NCBI GenBank assembly: GCA_964469155.1
Contig: CAYXXU010000002.1
Coordinates: forward strand, 1-64,000
Source of the DNA: CAIWKO01 sp964469155
Lineage (GTDB): Bacteria > Bacteroidota > Bacteroidia > Bacteroidales > CAIWKO01
DNA length: 64,000 bases
Direction of reading: 5' to 3'
A program made the translations under genes and the position numbers. The notes under the pieces were generated by a model. The model ran no database searches. It had not been told where the DNA came from and saw only the letters and a list, made by a program, of their open reading frames with translations. Below, one piece after another: positions 36,063 through 44,309 of this stretch (positions within the stretch are counted from its first letter, which is position 1; every line of letters begins with the position of its first letter).

Positions 36063-37064
36063 ATGTCAATTAACAAAAAAGCCCTGATACGGTATTATAC
36101 CATTGACAGATGCCTTAATAATCCGGGAAGGAAATACTTTGTAGAAGATCTTTTAGAGGCAGTAAATTTTGCTTTAGAGGAAGAGGGTATAAAGGAAGGC
36201 ATTAAACGCCGGCAATTGTTTGATGATCTGAATTTCATGGAGCTGAACTGGAGTGCGCCCATTGAAAGATATCCTGATGGCAAAAGAAAGTTTTACAGGT
36301 ACGAAGATTTAAATTTTTCCATTAACAATCAGCCACTGAATCAGGCTGAAATAAATAAACTTAAAGATGCTATTGCAATAATTGCCCGATTTAAGGGAAT
36401 GCCACAGTTTACCTGGGTAGAAGAAATTCTAACAAAGATTAATTATGGTTTAGGAGTTAATGGCCCTTCACAGGCAATCATCAGTTTTGATAGCAACGAG
36501 TATTTGAAAGGAATTGAACATTTGGGAACCCTTTTCGATGCAATAATTTATAAAAAAGTGCTTAACATTGACTACCAACCCTACAATACCGAAAAGCCTT
36601 TAACATTATCCCTTCATCCGTATTTCTTGAAACAATATAATAATCGCTGGTTTTTGTTTGGGTTGAACGATGAGTATAATAAGATTACAAATTTAGCTCT
36701 GGATAGAATCCAAAGTATTCAGGAGATGAAAGGTAAATACAATGACGAACAAATGCCTGACTTTAATGAATATTTCGAAGACATAATTGGTGTTACCAAA
36801 CCTGATGATGGAGTGATTGAGAAAATTGAAATTAAGGTTTCTACTTTACGCTCATCCTATGTAAAGTCAAAACCCATACATGGTTCCCAGAAAAAAATAA
36901 AAGAGGATGAAACCGGATATTATTTTTCAATTGAAATAATTCCAAACAAAGAATTTTACCAGCAGGTCTTATCATTTGGGTCTGATTTGGAGATCATAAG
37001 GCCTGATAAAATAAGAGGCATTATTAAAAACATGCTTAATGAGAATCTAAAAAACTATAAATAA
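36063..37064 (+). CDS. WYL-domain transcriptional regulator
   Basis: 333 residues. N-terminal winged-helix segment (about 1-90, RKYFVEDLLEAVNFALEEEG and IKRRQLFDDLNFM), then the WYL domain (about 170-240: VLNIDYQPYNTEKPLTLSLH, HPYFLKQYNNRWFLFGLNDE and ALDRIQSI) and a C-terminal WCX-like domain (about 255-330). WYL proteins bind nucleotide-like ligands and often repress defence operons (BREX, CBASS). Sixty-six bases separate it from the ATPase start, and that gap contains a dyad. AT-rich base composition contrasts with neighbouring core genes. Confidence 0.9.
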   Translation: MSINKKALIRYYTIDRCLNNPGRKYFVEDLLEAVNFALEEEGIKEGIKRRQLFDDLNFMELNWSAPIERYPDGKRKFYRYEDLNFSINNQPLNQAEINKLKDAIAIIARFKGMPQFTWVEEILTKINYGLGVNGPSQAIISFDSNEYLKGIEHLGTLFDAIIYKKVLNIDYQPYNTEKPLTLSLHPYFLKQYNNRWFLFGLNDEYNKITNLALDRIQSIQEMKGKYNDEQMPDFNEYFEDIIGVTKPDDGVIEKIEIKVSTLRSSYVKSKPIHGSQKKIKEDETGYYFSIEIIPNKEFYQQVLSFGSDLEIIRPDKIRGIIKNMLNENLKNYK

Positions 37065-37069
37065 TTATG

Positions 37070-37090
37070 CTGTGCAGGTTGAGTGCACAG
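37070..37090. promoter_or_regulatory. Candidate operator between WYL regulator and ATPase
   Basis: CTGTGCA-(7 nt)-TGCACAG is a perfect inverted repeat, centred 10 nt upstream of a near-consensus -7 element (TTTACTTTG, about 37098-37106) and 47 bp from the ATPase start. A WYL regulator encoded just upstream is the natural candidate to bind it. Confidence 0.55.
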
Positions 37091-37130
37091 TTGCTGTTTT
37101 ACTTTGCATCATCAAAAAAATAGAAGTATT

Positions 37131-38669
37131 ATGATAAATAAATTTAGCATCGAAAATTTTAAGGTTTTTAATGAGAAAACAGAATTTGAGTTTGCCCCAA
37201 TAACCATATTGACCGGACCTAATAATTCAGGAAAAAGTTCGTTGACTAAAAGTGTAGCAGCATTACTCAATTCGCAAAAAGATGATGTTTTCAAGGGAAT
37301 TGATTTGCATTCTCCTATTATACCACTTGGAGATTTTAAATCAATAAAAAACAGAGAAAATCCTGATTCTCATATAAAAATGACATTACAATTGTCTGAT
37401 AATGATCCTTGGGAATTTCGTTTTTATTATTGTTGTAGTTATCGTGTGCCTTTTTGGGGAGATATTACTGAATTGGATATATATGCAGAATTGGATAAAT
37501 TAGAAATTACCCAAGAGGGTATGGTTTTATTAGAATTTGAGAATACGATAGGGGATGGTCGATTATTTTATACTAATATAAATTTTGATAATTCTTTGGA
37601 ATACTTTAGAAAAAAAGGATGTCCTAATGCAAACAAATTATACAAATTAATCCAAAAACATGAGATAAAAATTAAGCTGCCAGGTTGCGAGTTCGATCGA
37701 ACTAAAACCAAGGGGTTTGTCACTCATTTTACAGATCGGGTTATTGAACATTTATTAAGCTATGATCCTGAACCAAAGTCTAAAAAAGTCAAATGCGAAA
37801 TAGATAAGACAGTATTTTCACAATTTGTTGAACCCTACCAGAACAAAATTAATAATCAAAAGGATTATGATCAAATTATCTCTTCAATGGAGAAATTGTA
37901 TCGTAAAACTATGAAAATTGCTGGTAAATGTATAGAGGATATCCGTTATAATGCAAATGAATTAAGATATTTACCAATAAACAGGGGCAGTACGAAAAGA
38001 AACTTTAACTTCAATTCAGATGAGACCTTAATTGAGAGAATAATTTATTATTTATCTATTTCTTCTGCTTCAGAAAATTGCAAATTAAATATTTCAGAAA
38101 TCTTTAATGGCACTAAAAATAAGTTTAATGAAAAGTGGCTTGATTATTTTTTAATCGGGAAAGAAATTATTATTAAACAAACTGATTCGCCAAATTATAA
38201 TATATTTATAAAAAATTATAAAGATGAATTGACGCCAATATTTGATGTAGGGCATGGATTGGCGGGGCTTATTACTTTATTATTTGGGCTTCGGGAATTG
38301 GAATTTGGTGGTTTTTGTATAATTGAAGAACCGGAAACCAATTTGCATCCTGCATTCCAATCAAAACTTGCAGATTTGTTTACTGCTGTTACAAAGAAAA
38401 TAAAACACCAACTATTGATAGAAACACATAGCGAGTATCTTATCCGTAAGTTTCAGTATTTGGTTGCGCAAGGAGAAATGAAACCGGAAGAAATTGTGAT
38501 TTATTATTTTAATGACCCCAGCAATATTCCGGAAGGGGAAGAACATGTGAAGAAGATTATGATAGAAAAGGATGGAAGTCTTTCTGATAATTTTGGGGCA
38601 GGTTTTTTTGATGAAGCCACTAACTTAAAATTTGATTTACTTAAACAAAAAAGGCCTAATAATAATTAA
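37131..38669 (+). CDS. AAA ATPase, OLD/DUF3696-like (defence-type)
   Basis: 512 residues from the ATG at 37131; an extended frame upstream would cross the operator and is less likely. Walker A is GPNNSGKSS at 29-37 in an SMC/ABC-like N-lobe (INKFSIENFKVFNEKTEFEF). A long central insertion is followed by Walker B IEEPETNLHPAF at about 400 and ETHSEYLIRKFQYLV at about 431, as in DUF3696-type AAA ATPases. There is no TOPRIM domain, so this is not a canonical OLD nuclease. Such ATPases act in several phage-defence systems with a second effector gene, here at 38678. Confidence 0.85.
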   Translation: MINKFSIENFKVFNEKTEFEFAPITILTGPNNSGKSSLTKSVAALLNSQKDDVFKGIDLHSPIIPLGDFKSIKNRENPDSHIKMTLQLSDNDPWEFRFYYCCSYRVPFWGDITELDIYAELDKLEITQEGMVLLEFENTIGDGRLFYTNINFDNSLEYFRKKGCPNANKLYKLIQKHEIKIKLPGCEFDRTKTKGFVTHFTDRVIEHLLSYDPEPKSKKVKCEIDKTVFSQFVEPYQNKINNQKDYDQIISSMEKLYRKTMKIAGKCIEDIRYNANELRYLPINRGSTKRNFNFNSDETLIERIIYYLSISSASENCKLNISEIFNGTKNKFNEKWLDYFLIGKEIIIKQTDSPNYNIFIKNYKDELTPIFDVGHGLAGLITLLFGLRELEFGGFCIIEEPETNLHPAFQSKLADLFTAVTKKIKHQLLIETHSEYLIRKFQYLVAQGEMKPEEIVIYYFNDPSNIPEGEEHVKKIMIEKDGSLSDNFGAGFFDEATNLKFDLLKQKRPNNN

Positions 38670-38677
38670 GTTCTACT

Positions 38678-39694
38678 ATGCTCGACATTATTTTAGATAA
38701 AGACTTTCTAACGGCTTTCCCTGTTGGCTCGGATAATATTTATTGCCTTGATTTTATTAAGTTTTTAAAAAAGATCAGGAAATACAGGCTTATCACGAAT
38801 TTTTCTTCGGTTAATGAGATGAAAATGTCTGCTTGCTTGCCCTTAATTGAATATTTAATTGACGGCAAGCCACCAGAAATTATTAAATTCTGTGAAATTG
38901 ACAAGTATATAAATGATGAGGTTATTAATGGAATTGACAAAACATATCCGTTTAAACTTTTTTTAGTCGAGATGGATTATTCACAACAACGTATTGATTA
39001 TGGGTTTGAATTTATTAATAGTTCAAATTTACCAGAGCGATGGAAAATATATTACAGTGAAAGAGAGGATAAAAAGCGTAAAGTAACAAATAGTGAAATA
39101 GATGAAATCGTAAAATTTGATTCCTGGAGCAAGTTAAAAGAATACGATCATCCATTTAATAGTCTTATTATTTTTGATCTATATTTACTTGGCGATAAAG
39201 ATGGACAAAAAATCAATGATAATCTGTTCCCTTTATTAGAAAATCTTTTAGAGGGGAAAAATCTTAAAAGTGAATTGCATATTACTATAATTACTGAATA
39301 TTTTAAAGATAAAATAGAATTAATACATAATCGTATTTCAGAATTTGTTAGTAAAATTAATGGCGTTAAGAAATTCAATCTTAACATTATCAAGCATGAT
39401 AAAAGGTTTTATCCAAGAAATTTTCAAGATCTAAAATTCAGAAGGATCTATACGAATTATTTGGTTATTGAAGAGGAGAAAGGGTTTAATTGTTTTAAGA
39501 AAAAAAATGAAACAGGTCTCATTCATAATATTGGGTTTAGCTACATAACTGATCCATTTACTAATTGCACACTAAAAACAGAAATTGATCTTATAAAAAG
39601 ATATGTTGAAAAGGTACAAAATAGGCCTGTTTCACAATATCTTAGTGAAGAAATTAATTTTTTTAATAATAAAAACAATCGTCTTTTAAATTAA
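38678..39694 (+). CDS. Unrecognised partner protein of the ATPase
   Basis: 338 residues, 8 bp after the ATPase stop, so almost certainly cotranslated. No signal peptide or membrane helix. Visible patterns include NSLIIFDLYLLGDKDGQKI at about 165 (an acidic turn after a beta strand), LHITIITEYF at about 205 and IKHDKRFYPRNFQDLKFR near 238, followed by RIYTNYLVI. The arrangement resembles an HD(K)R...TNY sequence seen in some uncharacterised effectors, but I cannot assign a family. It is the most likely effector or sensor of the module. Confidence 0.75.
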   Translation: MLDIILDKDFLTAFPVGSDNIYCLDFIKFLKKIRKYRLITNFSSVNEMKMSACLPLIEYLIDGKPPEIIKFCEIDKYINDEVINGIDKTYPFKLFLVEMDYSQQRIDYGFEFINSSNLPERWKIYYSEREDKKRKVTNSEIDEIVKFDSWSKLKEYDHPFNSLIIFDLYLLGDKDGQKINDNLFPLLENLLEGKNLKSELHITIITEYFKDKIELIHNRISEFVSKINGVKKFNLNIIKHDKRFYPRNFQDLKFRRIYTNYLVIEEEKGFNCFKKKNETGLIHNIGFSYITDPFTNCTLKTEIDLIKRYVEKVQNRPVSQYLSEEINFFNNKNNRLLN

Positions 39695-39805
39695 TTTTCA
39701 TCTTAATGGCTGTTTATAAAGTCATTTCCAGTTTTATTTTTTACACGGCTCATTAATTGCAAGCATCGGTAATATTTTCGTACTTTAAATAAAAAACAAA
39801 TTCTT

Positions 39806-40000
39806 ATGAGCAGTTTTAGCGATATGATGTTTGATGATGGATTTTCTGATCCACAAGAATATATGGATTATCTTGAAGAAAAGGCATTAGGGCGTGACTA
39901 TTCATCAGGTTGTCGCCATTTTTATAGGTCTAATGATAACTATGATTTCGAAGCTGGTGATTACTCTGACGATCATGATGATATGGATGATGAGTTTTAA
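39806..40000 (+). CDS. Small, very acidic protein
   Basis: 64 residues, with 19 or more aspartate and glutamate residues, mostly in FDDGFSDPQEYMDYLEEKA and the tail GDYSDDHDDMDDEF. It has one cysteine and no signal peptide. The ATG is preceded by the A-rich leader common here. It follows the ATPase/effector pair by 111 bp. Charge and size resemble DNA-mimic or chaperone-like proteins, but no family was recognised and coding is not certain. Confidence 0.5.
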   Translation: MSSFSDMMFDDGFSDPQEYMDYLEEKALGRDYSSGCRHFYRSNDNYDFEAGDYSDDHDDMDDEF

Positions 40001-40210
40001 AAACTCATAGTTTAGTCAAAATTCCAACCTTGTTCCTCCAATTCTTTCATTCTGATTAATCTACTAGGTACTGGTTCAGATATTTTTTAGCATGGCTGAA
40101 GCAACTCCTTAGATGACAAAAAATATTTTCACTGAATCGAAAAAATACCTTTCCGTTTTGAAAATGTTTCTTACCGATGCAGACAAACAAGTCATTTGCG
40201 TGTGAAATTT

Positions 40211-40483
40211 TTCTGCTCAGTTGAGGAAATGTCCTGCATAGTTGCAAGAATTTTCTACTGAGATGCAGTAATGTTTTACTGCGTTGCAAGAATTTGCTGC
40301 TCAGTTGCAAGAATTTACTGCTCAGTTGCAAGAATGTACTGCACAGTTGCAAGAATGTACTGCTCAGTTGCAAGAATGTACTGCTCAGTTGTAAGAATTT
40401 ACTGCTCAGTTGCAAGAATTTACTGCTCAGTTGTAAGAATTTTCTGCTCAGTTGTAAGAATTTACTGCTCAGTTGCAAGAATG
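40211..40483. repeat. Array C: thirteen tandem 21-bp units
   Basis: Thirteen units of exactly 21 bp with the core ACTGCTCAGTTGCAAGAAT. Units 5-13 are nearly identical; units 1-4 are diverged, so the array grew from its right-hand side. It can be read as heptad repeats on both strands (FLQLSSK on minus, LLLSCKN on plus), a consequence of 21 being 3 x 7. A degenerate further copy (TTCAGTTGCATTTTGTACTA) lies near 40528. The array sits between the accessory module and a gene remnant. It is not a CRISPR array because there are no spacers. Confidence 0.95.
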
Positions 40484-40694
40484 AACACCTACTTTTCAAT
40501 GCTTAAAAGTCTGTTAATGTGTTTATTCAGTTGCATTTTGTACTAAAGTCCAAAAATGGGGTTTCAACCGGCCTCGGCCATAAACTTCAACAACGCTTAG
40601 TTACCCTGGCGGAGTTGATAATACACTTTCTTTGAGTACTGAGTCATTGCGGTGTCTTTTCTTTACTCTTAAATGCCTTAAGCCTATAACCTAA

Positions 40695-40943
40695 ACCACA
40701 ACCTTCACCCTTATCCCTTCCGAATGTGCAGAGAACTCGTTTACAAACACGTGGCACGTGAGTCCGGATGAAAAATTACCTACTGAGTATAAGGTGTGGT
40801 TGTTTGGGGGAGCATCTGGGCTCTATAAAACTTACCTTATCGGTTACCCTGCCGATAAAAAACTTTGGTTCATGGTGCGCCTGGTAACTAAAGGAAGTTT
40901 GATGCACGAGAGCTATCCTCACATTTTATTTGTTTTCAGATAA
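40695..40943 (+). pseudogene. Possible remnant of a larger gene
   Basis: An open stretch of about 82 codons lacking an ATG at its start runs to a stop at 40943. It contains ENSFTNTWHVSPDEKLPTEY and IGYPADKKLWFMVRLVTKG, which looks like protein-coding sequence of a fibronectin-like or phage-like protein. A GTG at 40758 could start a shorter version. The rest of the gap between 40484 and 41002 shows no gene. I call it a fragment with low certainty. Confidence 0.35.
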
Positions 40944-41002
40944 TCAAAAACTGAACAATGGATATTAAGAAACCACGCCTCTGCGAGGTGTAATAATAAT
41001 AA

Positions 41003-41031
41003 AAAAGGCCGGACAAATTGCCCGACCTTTT
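41003..41031 (-). terminator. Terminator of the sod operon
   Basis: A 10-bp stem (AAAAGGCCGG and CCGACCTTTT, one wobble pair) with a 9-nt loop and a T run on the minus strand, 21 bp after the stop of the DUF2892 gene. Confidence 0.75.
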
Positions 41032-41051
41032 AACCAAAAAAACCAAATCAA

Positions 41052-41291
41052 TTATTTTTCCAAAACTTCTTTTGATTCGCAACTTTTGCAATTCTGGCAA
41101 CAGGTTGTAAAACCAAATGGAAGATATAAGGGACAAAAACTTAAAATGCTTGTCAGCAGAAAAATACCTGCAAATACCAGCATTACTATACCCCAGGTGC
41201 CGCTTACGACCCCGGTAGCATAAAGGATTATAAAAGCGATTGCGGCTAATGATCTGACAAGTCTGTCGACTCCGCCCATATTCTTTTTCAT
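41052..41291 (-). CDS. DUF2892 inner-membrane protein
   Basis: 79 residues from the ATG at 41291 (MKKNMGGVDRLVRSLAAIAF). Two membrane helices and the family start GGxDRxxR are clear. The C-terminus has CCQNCKSC, a possible metal-binding cluster. DUF2892 proteins (YgaP-like, rhodanese-associated) are of unknown function. The superoxide dismutase gene ends 10 bp upstream, so the two are cotranscribed. Confidence 0.85.
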   Translation of the reverse strand: MKKNMGGVDRLVRSLAAIAFIILYATGVVSGTWGIVMLVFAGIFLLTSILSFCPLYLPFGFTTCCQNCKSCESKEVLEK

Positions 41292-41301
41292 AATGTATTG
41301 T

Positions 41302-41943
41302 TTATTTGTGGTTAATAGCTGTATTATATCTCTCTTCAACTACCTGCCAGTTGATAATATTCCAGAAAGCACTGATGTAATCAACTCTTTTATTCTGGTA
41401 TTTCAGGTAGTAAGCATGTTCCCAAACATCCATAGCCAGCAGGGGAGTGCCTCTTTTTTCTGCAACATCCATCAGAGGGTTATCCTGATTAGGGGTAGAA
41501 CTGATGAAGAGTTCCCCGTCTCCATCAACACTCAGCCATGCCCAGCCGCTTCCAAAACGTGTTATGCCGGCATTGGCGAAATCTTCTTTAAATTTTTCAA
41601 GAGAACCGAATTTTTTAGTAAGCAGATTCATGAAACCTGTCGACATAGCTACCCCGTTGGGTGCCATATTGTCCCAATAAAGTTCATGGTTATAGTATCC
41701 ACCACCATTATTTCTTACTCCGGCAGGATATTTACTGATTTCTGAGAATATCTCCGGCAGGGTTTTTTCTTCCAGAGGTGTGCCACTGACGGCTTTGACA
41801 AAATTATCAAAATAAGCTTTGTGATGGCGTGAATAGTGTATCTCCATTGTCATTTTGTCAATGTAAGGTTCCAATGCATCGTATGCATAGGGTAGGGGTT
41901 TAAATTCGAATTTGCCCTGAGGCATGTTTTCCTGTGTGTTCAT
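41302..41943 (-). CDS. sodB: Superoxide dismutase, Fe/Mn type
   Basis: 213 residues from the ATG at 41943 (MNTQENMPQGKFEFKPLPYA). Metal ligands: H in MTMEIHYSRHHKAYFDNFV, H in GGYYNHELYWDNM, D in LAMDVWEHAYYLKYQNKR and H within the same block (DVWEHAYY). It removes superoxide. An alternative start at 42045 would add a hydrophobic segment (INIFISFWLFTLM) and might direct export, but a 9-bp dyad lies just upstream of that start, so both forms are possible. Confidence 0.93.
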   Translation of the reverse strand: MNTQENMPQGKFEFKPLPYAYDALEPYIDKMTMEIHYSRHHKAYFDNFVKAVSGTPLEEKTLPEIFSEISKYPAGVRNNGGGYYNHELYWDNMAPNGVAMSTGFMNLLTKKFGSLEKFKEDFANAGITRFGSGWAWLSVDGDGELFISSTPNQDNPLMDVAEKRGTPLLAMDVWEHAYYLKYQNKRVDYISAFWNIINWQVVEERYNTAINHK

Positions 41944-42052
41944 GATTTTATTGTTTTTTAAATTAATAGATTGCTGATACGAGCTGTTAAATGAGGTTGG
42001 CTGCATCAAGGTGAAGAGCCAAAAACTGATAAAAATATTGATCATTTTAGTT

Positions 42053-42075
42053 CTATTTAGATTTTTTCTAAATAG
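42053..42075. promoter_or_regulatory. Dyad upstream of sodB
   Basis: CTATTTAGA-TTTTT-TCTAAATAG is a perfect 9-bp inverted repeat. It resembles operators of metal-responsive repressors (DtxR/MntR-type TTTAG...CTAAA halves) and lies about 110 bp before the sodB start. The rest of the 355-bp gap (41944-42298) has no other gene. Confidence 0.5.
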
Positions 42076-42298
42076 CAATTATTATACCACAGCGGCATTA
42101 ATGAGATTTGTCATTGATTTTGAAGTAAAACAATGACAAACTGAATTATTTATCGGAAATTATGGCAGAGTTTGGCAAGTTTTATTGTGTAGGCAAATTC
42201 TTAACAGGAAGATGTTTGTTTTGGTTGCCTTAGATTTGCCAATAGTAATTTGACTGAGTAAATATAAAACGCAAAGTTTAGATATAAAACTTCTTCTC

Positions 42299-44110
42299 CT
42301 AGCTTGTCCGGTAAATTTTTATCTGAATATCCTTCACCAGGAAAATATCCAGGCTTTGGTTCCAGATATAGAATTTCAAGGTGAAATCCTTTTGTTGTAT
42401 TTTGGGCAGTATAATAGTGTAAGTCATTTCGTGCCAGTGGCTGGAAGGTTGGTGGGCATAGTATTCCAGCGGGAAGGTTTTGAACCATGCCAGTTTCTTA
42501 TCATTGTAAGTAAGTGCTGCCACGAAGAGATTCTTATGAAACTGTGTAGGGTGGAGGTCCATTTTTTTAAGTTGTATCAGTGCATAGCTTTTATTGGCCC
42601 GAAACAATTCGTCAGCATTTTTAACCGAATCCACAAAATTAGTTTCAAAACGGTCGTCGTAGCAGTAGGCCTTGCCGGTTTCGCCTCGCTGATATACAAT
42701 ATTGGCACTGTCGGGTGTGGAATCATTTGGCATCAGAGGGGTTTGGAGAATGAGATGCTGCTCAAACCGATTGTATGGTAGCAGATCGTCAGCGCCTCCG
42801 AAGCAATTTACAAATGAATCTGATGTTTTCAGGAAAACATTCTGATATCGTTGGCGGTTCATATACTCGGAATGGATGATTCCCTTATGATACTGGTAAT
42901 TTTGAAGCAGATTCAGACCAAGCGGGAACATTGATAAAACAACAAGACCCCACTTTGCCCAAACCCTTACATTATGCAACAGCAATGCAAACAACAGAAT
43001 AAAGACGACATAGAAATCAATGAAAGGGCGCATACCGAAGCCGTCAGAATAGCTCCAGCACCACCATGCCGATAATAAATACGTTATGATTATCAGAAAG
43101 CTTATCGCAATAAGGAAGCGGACTTTGTTTTTCCATAAAAGTACCATTAATCCAAGCAGGCTGATGCCAATCAGGGGGGTATAAACAAACAAACCTTTTC
43201 GAAATCCGAACAATACCCTGAAAAACTCGGGATGGGTGAAATAAAATCCTTCATGGCTATAGGGCCATAAAAAAAATTCGCGACACTGAATGAACCATAA
43301 AATGTTCTGAATACTTATGGTAAGGAAAAACAAGAGCATGGATACCAACAATGTTCTGGCATGCTTCTTCAAAATGGCCAAGGCTGATCCCCAATCATCT
43401 ATAAAGAACCACAGAAAAGCAACGATCGCAATATTGAAGGGGCGTATCAGGTAAATCAACCCCAGCGTAACCGCACTTAGCAGCAGGTATCTCTTGTTTC
43501 GGCTGATCAGAAAACTATTGAAAAGCCAAAGAAACAAACTTACCGCAAAAAATGAATACACATGCGACATGGTCGGATGGATGACCGTGTAGGTGAGCAA
43601 ATTGCTGCCAAACAAGAATAAGGCAAGGGTAAGGAGAGTGTTGAACAATGAAATTTTGAACTGTTGCAATAGTTTGGCAGCGAAGAACAAACCCAGTAAC
43701 AGGTAAAAAATGCCCGCCAGACTGATTACCTTTTGAAATAGCTCCGAGTAGGCATCCAGGGGTAAATGTCCTATCGAAGCAATGGCATACGAAACCAGAA
43801 AGAATGGTGATATCAACAAAGCTGTTCCACTGTAATATTTAATAACACTATGACCGTTTACGGTATTGATCTGCTCGTAATTCACCGTGGCGTGGCCAAA
43901 ATCGTGGGTAATTAAAATCTGTTCGAGGTAAGCATAATAACCTTTTGCATCGCCGTCAATGATGGATATCCAGTCCCGGCCTGAATTTCCCTGCCAGCGA
44001 AACACTATGGTCAGTAAGACCAGCATGATCATAACACTGGTATAGAAAACTGTATAGGCTCTTTTTGCAGAAAGCATTCGCTGATAAAATTTATACAAAG
44101 ATAGAATCAA
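42299..44110 (-). CDS. Multi-pass membrane protein, GT-C glycosyltransferase-like
   Basis: 603 residues. Nine to eleven membrane helices are spread over residues about 20-420, followed by a soluble C-terminal domain of about 170 residues. The first extracytoplasmic loop has SIIDGDAKGYYAYLEQIL, an acidic motif in the position used by lipid-linked sugar transferases of the GT-C fold (GT39/GT83/EpsG-like). A C-terminal beta-rich part (PHQPSSHWHEMTYTIILPK-like) is consistent. It would act on the periplasmic face. Substrate unknown. Confidence 0.65.
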   Translation of the reverse strand: MILSLYKFYQRMLSAKRAYTVFYTSVMIMLVLLTIVFRWQGNSGRDWISIIDGDAKGYYAYLEQILITHDFGHATVNYEQINTVNGHSVIKYYSGTALLISPFFLVSYAIASIGHLPLDAYSELFQKVISLAGIFYLLLGLFFAAKLLQQFKISLFNTLLTLALFLFGSNLLTYTVIHPTMSHVYSFFAVSLFLWLFNSFLISRNKRYLLLSAVTLGLIYLIRPFNIAIVAFLWFFIDDWGSALAILKKHARTLLVSMLLFFLTISIQNILWFIQCREFFLWPYSHEGFYFTHPEFFRVLFGFRKGLFVYTPLIGISLLGLMVLLWKNKVRFLIAISFLIIITYLLSAWWCWSYSDGFGMRPFIDFYVVFILLFALLLHNVRVWAKWGLVVLSMFPLGLNLLQNYQYHKGIIHSEYMNRQRYQNVFLKTSDSFVNCFGGADDLLPYNRFEQHLILQTPLMPNDSTPDSANIVYQRGETGKAYCYDDRFETNFVDSVKNADELFRANKSYALIQLKKMDLHPTQFHKNLFVAALTYNDKKLAWFKTFPLEYYAHQPSSHWHEMTYTIILPKIQQKDFTLKFYIWNQSLDIFLVKDIQIKIYRTS

Positions 44111-44309
44111 AAGGAAATGTAAGGGCAGAAAATCTTCTGCCCGGATAATGAAATGCGAGGGAAAGACGGATAAATGGAAAGATGAAAGGATTGAATTGTT
44201 AGATGGTTATATTGTTCTATGGTTAAATTATTAAATGTGGTCTTGGTTCATGGCTTGCGGCTTTTGGCTAATGGTCATTTCTTAGTATCTTTACAGAAAA
44301 ATTCCCCCA

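Noticed and set aside
37131..38669. Canonical OLD nuclease
   Set aside because: No TOPRIM domain is visible in the ATPase or the partner; only the ATPase part matches.
40056..40546. Heptad-repeat open frames on both strands of array C
   Set aside because: A 21-bp unit without a stop stays open in any frame, on both strands; there is no start signal or domain to favour one.
42201..42488. Open frame opposite and downstream of the membrane glycosyltransferase-like gene
   Set aside because: It overlaps the end of a better gene on the same strand and has no family features.
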